NCBI GenBank assembly: GCA_017304845.1
Contig: JAFKLL010000011.1
Location: 145,480 to 199,136 of the forward strand
Direction: 5' to 3'
Source: Solirubrobacterales bacterium
GTDB taxonomy: Bacteria; Actinomycetota; Thermoleophilia; Solirubrobacterales; 70-9
DNA length: 53,657 bases
Shown here piece after piece: positions 48,060 to 53,657 of this stretch (position 1 is the first letter of the stretch; the number at the start of each line of letters is the position of its first letter). The translations under genes and the position numbers were made by a program. Below the pieces are notes generated by a model that was not told the origin of the DNA, ran no database searches, and saw only the letters and a list, made by a program, of their open reading frames with translations.

Positions 48060-49025
48060 TTACTTCCCGTCCAGGGTGTCCTGGATCTCCTGGCGGGTGA
48101 AGATCGGGTTTCCCTTTTGGCGGACCTTGGAGATCCTCTCGGCGATGCCGAGGGCGCTCGATTGGAGCATCCGGCCGAGCAGCTCCTCGTACTGGGCGAT
48201 CCGCTGGTTCTGTTCGCGGATCGTCTGGGCGTCCTGGTGGGTGCGGACCAGCAGGGCGACCCGGTTCGCCTCGGCTCGCTCCATGACCGGGTTGCGGTCG
48301 TAGGGGGCGATCGAGGCGTGGACGGCGTCGGCGTACGGCGCCGATTCCTCCCAGAGCACCCCGAAGCCGAAGAAGACCGGGATGACCGCGAGCCGGAGGC
48401 CGCCGCGTCGCTCCATGAAGTCCTCGATCGCGGTCAGGACGCCGTTCTTGGGCCCGCCCTCATGGGCGGCCGCCCACTCGAAGGGCAGCCCGCCGTCGCT
48501 GAGGCCGGGGTTGCCGGGAGCGATGGTGCAGTTGTGGCCGAGCGGCTGGCGTTCCGACTCCGGCACCCGGTCCGGCGCGTAGTAGGTGTCGCGGCGCTCG
48601 TGGGGCCAGCAGACGTCGTGGAACATCAGCAGCGGCAGCGGGCCGTCACCGGACATCTCGGCGATCTTGTCCAGCTCGCCGGTCAAGGTGAAGTAGTTGT
48701 GGTCGCCGTCGATGATGATCGTGTCCGGCAAGCCGTCCAGGCCGTCGAGGGCGCCGACCCCGGTGTCCTCGATCAATGTCAGCTCGGGATGGCGCGAGAC
48801 CACGCCGCGCAGCTCCTCCGGCGGCAACGGCTCTACGGTGGAGATCCGCACCCCCTTCGGAGTGCCCCACTCGAGCAGGCTCTCGGTCAGCTCCCCGGCG
48901 AAGGAGCCGATCTCGAGCAGCGTCTCGGTGCCCCTCGCTTCCAGGCAGGGTTGCATGATCTCGGCGTGGTTCTCCAGTGAATAGCCCCACTGGATCGGGT
49001 TGGTCCCGTTGTTTTCTGCGCTCAT
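48060..49025 (-). CDS. Class I SAM-dependent methyltransferase
   Basis: 321 residues. ETLLEIGSFAGELTESLLEWG (motif I), STVEPLPPEEL (motif II acidic residue) and TIIIDGDHNYF point to a Methyltransf_24-like enzyme. A C-terminal coiled segment (about 255-285, RTHQDAQTIREQNQRIAQYE) precedes a short basic end. It stands between glycosyltransferase and acyltransferase genes, so methylation of a surface sugar is plausible. It shares a 36-base divergent promoter gap with the next gene. Confidence 0.78.
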   Translation of the reverse strand: MSAENNGTNPIQWGYSLENHAEIMQPCLEARGTETLLEIGSFAGELTESLLEWGTPKGVRISTVEPLPPEELRGVVSRHPELTLIEDTGVGALDGLDGLPDTIIIDGDHNYFTLTGELDKIAEMSGDGPLPLLMFHDVCWPHERRDTYYAPDRVPESERQPLGHNCTIAPGNPGLSDGGLPFEWAAAHEGGPKNGVLTAIEDFMERRGGLRLAVIPVFFGFGVLWEESAPYADAVHASIAPYDRNPVMERAEANRVALLVRTHQDAQTIREQNQRIAQYEELLGRMLQSSALGIAERISKVRQKGNPIFTRQEIQDTLDGK

Positions 49026-49061
49026 GAACTGGCCGCGCAGGCTATAGGCTCCGGCAGGCCG
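49026..49061. promoter_or_regulatory. Divergent promoter region with shared TATAGGCT box
   Basis: The 36-base gap contains AGGCTATAGGCT. Read rightward, TAGGCT (49045-49050) lies 11 bases before ATG 49062; read leftward, TAGCCT lies near the methyltransferase ATG. Both genes may use overlapping -10 boxes. Confidence 0.4.
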
Positions 49062-49670
49062 ATGAGCGATTCACCGACGCGGGCAGAGAAGAAGGAGTTC
49101 ATGCAGGGGCTCTTCGCGCAGCATCCGGGCTTCCGCATCGCGGTGCTCGCGGACGCCCGCGTCACCTGCCATCAGCGGGGTGAGCGGCACGATTTCCGCT
49201 CCGGCCGCGACGCCTTCTTCCAGGTGCTGCGGCTGATGTGGGTCAGCGACGCCTTCACCGCGCATGTCGCCTACCGCCTGCGGGCGGCGATGCTCAGGCG
49301 CGGGGTGCCGGTCCTGCCGCGGATGCTGCATCGCTTCTGCATGCGGAACGCCCAGGTCTCGATCGGCCCGGGCGTGGTGATGCAGCCGGGCGTCTACATC
49401 GTCCACGGCCAGATCGTCCTGGACGGATTGGTCGAGATCGGCTCCGGGACGGTGATCTCGCCCTGGGTGACGATCGGCCTCCGGGGCGGCGACATCCAGG
49501 GCCCGATCGTGGGCACCGGGGTCAACATCGGCACCGGCGCCAAGATCATCGGCCCGATCGAGGTCGGGCACGACGCGCTGATCGGGGCGAATGCGGTGGT
49601 GACCACCAGCATCCCCAACGCGGTGACCGCGGTCGGGATGCCGGCCCGCGTCGTCAAGTCCGCCGACTGA
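49062..49670 (+). CDS. Hexapeptide-repeat acyltransferase, serine acetyltransferase-like 1
   Basis: 202 residues. An alpha-helical N-terminal half (VLRLMWVSDAFTAHVAYRLR, RRGVPVLPRMLHRF) is followed by left-handed beta-helix repeats (ISIG-like hexads from VSIGPGVVMQPGVYIVHG). The His in IVHG is placed like the catalytic His of serine acetyltransferases. The locus suggests O-acetylation of a surface sugar rather than serine. The next gene is a clear paralogue. Confidence 0.8.
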   Translation: MSDSPTRAEKKEFMQGLFAQHPGFRIAVLADARVTCHQRGERHDFRSGRDAFFQVLRLMWVSDAFTAHVAYRLRAAMLRRGVPVLPRMLHRFCMRNAQVSIGPGVVMQPGVYIVHGQIVLDGLVEIGSGTVISPWVTIGLRGGDIQGPIVGTGVNIGTGAKIIGPIEVGHDALIGANAVVTTSIPNAVTAVGMPARVVKSAD

Positions 49671-49704
49671 CGCCCGGTGACGGGCCGGTAGGCTGCGCCT
49701 TCTC

Positions 49705-50325
49705 ATGGCGTCGCGGGAATCACGGGATCTACTCAAGGAACGCAGGCGGCAGGTGCATGCGCACCGCCAGCTCCACCCGCCGTTCTGGGAGGCGGTCAAG
49801 AAGGACACCCACGTGGTCTCGTTCCATCGCGGCGAGTACTTCGAGTCCGCCGACGCCTCGCCCTGGTACATCGCCTACCGGGCGCTCCGCCTGATGTGGG
49901 TCAGCGACGCCTTCTTCGCCCAGGTCGCCTACCGGGCCCGGATGCGCCTCAGGGCGCGCGGGGTGCCGGTGATCCCGCGCCTGCTGCACAAGCTCTCGAT
50001 GATGACCTCGCAGGTCTCGATCGACGAGATGGTCGTGATCCATCCCGGTGTCAACATCGCGCATGGCCAGGTGGTGATCGGGGGGCTCTCCGAGATCAAG
50101 TCGGGCTGCGTGATCTCGCCCTGGGTCTCGATCGGCCTCCAGGCGGGCAACCTGAAGGGCCCGACCATCCACGAGAACGTCTTCATCGGCTCCGGGGCGA
50201 AGCTGCTCGGCGAGTTCGAGGTGGGCGCCGGCGCGGTGATCGGATCGCAGGCGATGGTCAACCGGGACGTGCCCGCGGGAGCGACCGTCGGGGGAATTCC
50301 TGCCAAAGTGATCGGAAATAGTTGA
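49705..50325 (+). CDS. Hexapeptide-repeat acyltransferase, serine acetyltransferase-like 2
   Basis: 206 residues. It shares RLMWVSDAFFAQVAYR, RGVPVIPRLLHK and SPWVSIGLQAGNLKGP with the preceding gene; the candidate catalytic His is in VNIAHGQVVIG. The N-terminal 50 residues differ (RRQVHAHRQLHPPFWEAVKK). TAGGCT ten bases before the ATG may be its own promoter. Confidence 0.8.
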   Translation: MASRESRDLLKERRRQVHAHRQLHPPFWEAVKKDTHVVSFHRGEYFESADASPWYIAYRALRLMWVSDAFFAQVAYRARMRLRARGVPVIPRLLHKLSMMTSQVSIDEMVVIHPGVNIAHGQVVIGGLSEIKSGCVISPWVSIGLQAGNLKGPTIHENVFIGSGAKLLGEFEVGAGAVIGSQAMVNRDVPAGATVGGIPAKVIGNS

Positions 50326-50389
50326 GGATTGGTAGTTTCCCCCGATGAATCCAGGGGAAGCATCGAAGAGACTACGAGGCAGGAGATAA

Positions 50390-51460
50390 ATGCTTTTTCG
50401 ATCACGCAAGAACCGGAACGCCCCAGCCACCACCGACACCGCCGTCGCGGAACCGCTTCCGCAGGTGCTCGAGGCACGCGACCTCGAGGCCGACGGCAAG
50501 CTGTACGAGGCGCTGGAGCTCCTGAACGAGGCCAACCGCGCCGAGCGCGACCTGCAGCTCGAACGTGAGATCCGCCGGGTCCGTCACCTGGCCGGCATCG
50601 AGCTGATCAACGGCGCGCCCTCCAAACCGTCGCATCCGGAACCGGCAGCCGAGGTCCCGCCTCGCGGCGAGCAGTCGGGCTGCCCCGAGATCACCCCGGA
50701 GGAGCTCACCCCGGAGGTGCTCCGCGCCTCGATCCTCGACGCCGGCTGCCTGCTGGTCCGCAACCTCGTGGACGAGGAGAGCGCCCTGAGGATGGCCGCC
50801 GACATCGACCGCAGCTTCGAGCTGCGGGACGAGCTGGCCGAGGGCGAAAGCGACGGCGACGGCTTCTACGACGAGATGGATCCCGAGTCTCCGTTCCGCA
50901 TCCCGGAGCGGGAGTGGGTCGAGGAAGGCGGAGGCGTGCTCGCCGCCGACTCCCCGCGGCTGCTCTTCGAGATGCTCGACGGCTTCGAGAAGGCCGGGCT
51001 GCGCGGCGTCATCGAGGGCTACCTCGGTGAGCCCCCCGCCATCTCTGCCCAGAAGTGCACCCTGCGGAAGGCCCTGCCGGAGATCGCCGGCGGCTGGCAT
51101 CAGGACGGCCGCTTCATGGGCGAGATCCGGGCGCTGAACGTGTGGCTCTCGCTCTCCCGCTGCGGCGATGTCGCCCCCAGCATGGACGTCGTGCCGACCC
51201 GGCTCAACGAGCTGGTCGCGACCGGCGGCGAAGGCGCCTACCTGGACTTCATGAACTCCCAGGAGAACGTCGAGAGGGCGGCGGGCGAGCGCGGCATCAC
51301 CCGGCCGATCTTCAACCCGGGCGACGCCCTGCTCTTCGACGATCTCTTCATGCACCAGACCGGCTCCGACCCGAGCATGCCGAATCCCCGGTACGCGATC
51401 GAGAGCTGGTTCTTCGGGCCTTCGGCGTACCCGGAAAACTACGTCCCGCTGGCGTTCTGA
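50390..51460 (+). CDS. Phytanoyl-CoA dioxygenase (PhyH) family protein 1
   Basis: 356 residues. An N-terminal charged helix (about 25-70, ending IRRVRHLAGIEL) precedes the dioxygenase domain. The Fe(II) site is GGWHQDGRF (His and Asp) with distal His in LFMHQTGSD, and the 2-oxoglutarate-binding Arg is likely in NPRYAIESWFF. AGGAG at 50380-50384 gives a clear ribosome site. Family members hydroxylate lipids, natural products or sugars; here a glycan-linked substrate is inferred from neighbours. The stop overlaps the next ATG. Confidence 0.83.
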   Translation: MLFRSRKNRNAPATTDTAVAEPLPQVLEARDLEADGKLYEALELLNEANRAERDLQLEREIRRVRHLAGIELINGAPSKPSHPEPAAEVPPRGEQSGCPEITPEELTPEVLRASILDAGCLLVRNLVDEESALRMAADIDRSFELRDELAEGESDGDGFYDEMDPESPFRIPEREWVEEGGGVLAADSPRLLFEMLDGFEKAGLRGVIEGYLGEPPAISAQKCTLRKALPEIAGGWHQDGRFMGEIRALNVWLSLSRCGDVAPSMDVVPTRLNELVATGGEGAYLDFMNSQENVERAAGERGITRPIFNPGDALLFDDLFMHQTGSDPSMPNPRYAIESWFFGPSAYPENYVPLAF

Positions 51461-52449
51461 TGGGCCTCTTCACCCGCCGCAAGCCGGACTACCCGGCCCG
51501 CATCGCGGAACTCCAGGCGGCCAACCAGTCCTCGCGCACCGCGAAGCGCGACAAGGAGATCCGCCAGCTCCGTCACCTGGCCGGCGTCGAGACCGTGAAG
51601 TCGCCGCCGCCCTCGCCGGAACTGGCCCAGCCCGCCGCCTCCGCCCCGCCCCGTGGGGCCGAGTCGAAGTGCCCGGAGATCACCCCGGACGAGCTCACCC
51701 CCGAGGTGCTCCGCGCCGCCATCCTGGAGGCCGGCTGCCTGCTGGTCCGCGACCTCGTCGACGACGAAGAGGCGCTGGCGATGGCCGATGGCATCGAGGC
51801 GGCCTTCGCGGCCCGGCTCGGCCTGCGCGAGGGTCGCCCCGACACGCAGGGACTCTATGACGAGCTGGTCCCGGAGAAGGGCTATGAGGTCGAGAAGCGG
51901 GACTGGATCGAAGAGGGCGGCGGCCTGCTCGCCGTCGACTCGCCGAAGCTCTTCATCGACATGCTCGAAGCGTTCGGGCGGGCGGGCCTGCCGCAGGTGA
52001 TCGAGGGTTACCTCGGTGAGCCGGCGCTGATCTCGGCCGACAAGTGCACCCTGCGCAAGGCGACCCCGGACGTGGGCGGGGCCTGGCATCAGGACGGCGC
52101 CTTCATGGGCGACGTGCGCGCGATGAACGTGTGGCTCTCGCTGTCCCGCTGCGGCGATGTCGCCCCGGGCATGGATCTGGTGCCGACCCGGCTCGACGAC
52201 TTCGTCGAGATGGGGACCGAGGGCACCTGGCTCGAGACGCAGGTCTCCGACGCGGTCGCCGAGCGCGCCGCCGGTGAGATCGGCATCACCCGGCCGATCT
52301 TCAACCCGGGAGACGCCCTGCTCTTCGACGATCTCTTCCTCCACCAGACGGGCTCCGACGCGGACATGCCGAATCCCCGGTACGCGATCGAGAGTTGGTT
52401 CTTCGGCTCGTCGGCCTTCCCCGAGATCTACGTTCCGCTGGCTGCTTGA
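51460..52449 (+). CDS. Phytanoyl-CoA dioxygenase (PhyH) family protein 2
   Basis: 329 residues from ATG 51460, overlapping the previous stop (TGATG). It is closely similar to its neighbour: CPEITPDELTPEVLRAAIL, GAWHQDGAFMG, NVWLSLSRCGDVAPGMD, FLHQTGSD and NPRYAIESWFFG. The N-terminal helix region is shorter but keeps EIRQLRHLAGVE. The pair may act on related positions or form a heteromer. Confidence 0.83.
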   Translation: MGLFTRRKPDYPARIAELQAANQSSRTAKRDKEIRQLRHLAGVETVKSPPPSPELAQPAASAPPRGAESKCPEITPDELTPEVLRAAILEAGCLLVRDLVDDEEALAMADGIEAAFAARLGLREGRPDTQGLYDELVPEKGYEVEKRDWIEEGGGLLAVDSPKLFIDMLEAFGRAGLPQVIEGYLGEPALISADKCTLRKATPDVGGAWHQDGAFMGDVRAMNVWLSLSRCGDVAPGMDLVPTRLDDFVEMGTEGTWLETQVSDAVAERAAGEIGITRPIFNPGDALLFDDLFLHQTGSDADMPNPRYAIESWFFGSSAFPEIYVPLAA

Positions 52450-53657
52450 CCCCGACGGCTGACCAGCCGTCGGCCTGGCAGCGTGACCGGGTCGTCCCGG
52501 CCGCGCTTGCGCTGATCACGCTGGTCGGGCTGGTTCTCCGGCTCCATCTGTACGAGCGGTCGCTGGTCGGCGACGAGCTCTCGACGCTCTGGATCGTGCA
52601 GAACCACGGCCTGCTGGACACGATCCGGCTGGTCGGGACCAACGCGGAGATAACCCCGCCGTTCAGCTTCGTCCTCTCCTGGTTCTCGACCCGGCTGGGA
52701 GACGCTCCCGAACTGGTCCGGCTGCCCTCGTTGATCGCGGGCGTGGCCACGATCCCGCTCGTGTACCTGCTCGGCCGCCGGACGGTCAGCATCCGGGCCG
52801 GCCTGGTCGGGTCGTCGGTCTTCGCCCTGAGCCCGTTCGTGACCTACTTCGCGGCCAACGGACGAGGGTACGCGGTCCTGATCCTTCTGTTGATCGGGTC
52901 GACCCTGACCATGCTCCGCGGGGTGGAGTCGGGCAGGGCCGGCTGGTGGGTGGCCTACGGCCTGCTCTCCTGCCTGGCGATGTACACGCATTACACGGCC
53001 GCTTTCGTGCTCGTCGCACAGCTCGGCTGGGTCCTGGTCCAGCACCCGCCGGCCCGACTGGTCGCCTTGGCGGCGAACGCGCTGGCCGCTCTCCTCTATC
53101 TCCCCTGGGTGCCGAAGGTCCTCGACGATTTCGACTCGCCGACCACAGACATCATGGAAGCCCTCCAGGGCAGCGGCCTGGGGGCCAAGCGCAACGCCTT
53201 CGAGCAGTGGGTCTTCGGCCATCAGCTGCTGGAACCGGCGTCTTTTCCGGGCGCCGCGGTCATGATCGTCATCGGCCTGGGCCTGCTCGTCGCGATCGGC
53301 GGGCTCATCTTCCGGTTCGCCTCCCGCGGCCGGGACGAGGCTATGCCCGCCCCCCGCGAGGGTCTGGCCCTCATCGTCGTGATCGCGCTCGCGGCCCCGG
53401 TCATGGAGGCTCTCCTGCTCCTGACCGGCACGGACCTCCTGGGCTCCCGCAACATGGCTCCTTCCTGGTACGGCCTGGCGGCGACGATCGGCGCGCTGGT
53501 GACCCTGCCCGGCGGCGCGGTGACGCTGGTCTCGGGGGCGTTGGTGCTGGGCGGCTACGGCGCCGGCGCCGTGAAGCTGTGGGGGCAGGACGGGAACGTG
53601 ATCGCGGTCAAGGAGGTCGCAGAGAAGATCGACGCCGAAGCCAGGCCCGGCGACTCG
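52446..53657 (+). CDS. GT39-like integral membrane glycosyltransferase (3' truncated)
   Basis: Open from TTG 52446 (overlapping the previous stop) to the window end, 404 codons. The N-terminus has a membrane helix, then YERSLVGDELSTLWIVQNHG with the Asp-Glu pair of the first outer loop of ArnT/PMT-like GT-C enzymes, TPPFSFVLSWFS, LVRLPSLIAGVATIPLVYLL, FALSPFVTYFAANGRGYA and MYTHYTAAFVLVAQLGWVLV. Many helices follow. Such enzymes move a sugar from a polyprenyl-phosphate carrier to a glycan, lipid or protein outside the membrane. The C-terminus lies beyond the window. Confidence 0.8.
   Translation, partial: MTPTADQPSAWQRDRVVPAALALITLVGLVLRLHLYERSLVGDELSTLWIVQNHGLLDTIRLVGTNAEITPPFSFVLSWFSTRLGDAPELVRLPSLIAGVATIPLVYLLGRRTVSIRAGLVGSSVFALSPFVTYFAANGRGYAVLILLLIGSTLTMLRGVESGRAGWWVAYGLLSCLAMYTHYTAAFVLVAQLGWVLVQHPPARLVALAANALAALLYLPWVPKVLDDFDSPTTDIMEALQGSGLGAKRNAFEQWVFGHQLLEPASFPGAAVMIVIGLGLLVAIGGLIFRFASRGRDEAMPAPREGLALIVVIALAAPVMEALLLLTGTDLLGSRNMAPSWYGLAATIGALVTLPGGAVTLVSGALVLGGYGAGAVKLWGQDGNVIAVKEVAEKIDAEARPGDS

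Overview
The window is GC-rich, densely packed DNA from a bacterial chromosome. It most resembles a high-GC actinobacterium of the Thermoleophilia/Solirubrobacterales type. This assignment is an inference from several features: a menaquinone-based split cytochrome b complex, a dCTP deaminase of the mycobacterial kind, a folP/gpgS neighbour pair, an acyl-CoA carboxylase with a small epsilon-like subunit, and many start codons that follow a TAnnnT box directly without a Shine-Dalgarno sequence. I see no plasmid, phage, IS or CRISPR signature. No gap between genes exceeds 300 bases.

Region 1 (1-8.8 kb) is housekeeping. It holds menaquinol:cytochrome c reductase subunits (left one cut by the window edge) coupled to menG and a polyprenyl diphosphate synthase, then dcd, tatA-tatC, a membrane-anchored TPR-like protein, tRNA-Lys(CTT), two paralogous secreted proteins with Cys-Gly-Pro linkers and basic tails, and tRNA-Phe(GAA). 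Region 2 (8.8-15.5 kb) has a MrfA/YprA-like helicase, folP, a divergent gpgS with a HAD phosphatase (glucosylglycerate-type solute synthesis), a DtxR-fold metalloregulator with MntR-like ligands, and an aminotransferase. Region 3 (15.5-21.6 kb) has sucC-sucD followed by a membrane alkaline-phosphatase-superfamily (AP) protein, then a HAD hydrolase and an adenine DNA methyltransferase that appears to start at CTG.

Region 4 (21.6-35.5 kb) is the most unusual. Three more membrane AP proteins with a Thr in the nucleophile position (one with a collagen-like insert, one with a Gly-Asp/Lys insert at the same place) surround three overlapping secreted Cys-type sulfatase genes. The leftward operon at its right end encodes a 67-residue membrane protein, a protein joining a kinase-like catalytic signature to a SAM methyltransferase, and an AP protein. 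I propose that this locus builds, caps or remodels an anionic or sulfated envelope polymer. That is inference.

Region 5 (35.5-47 kb) has the biotin-carrying acyl-CoA carboxylase alpha subunit, a PHP protein, a complete sulfate assimilation set (sir-cysH-sat-cysC) preceded by dodecin and rhodanese genes, the carboxylase beta and epsilon subunits, and two tandem peptidase E-like genes. The reductase is of the APS type, so the separate APS kinase may supply PAPS for sulfation, which would fit the nearby sulfatases. Region 6 (47 kb to the end) looks like a surface glycan locus: a glycosyltransferase, a methyltransferase, two hexapeptide acyltransferases, two PhyH-type dioxygenases and a truncated GT39-like membrane glycosyltransferase. 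Tandem paralogue pairs recur throughout.
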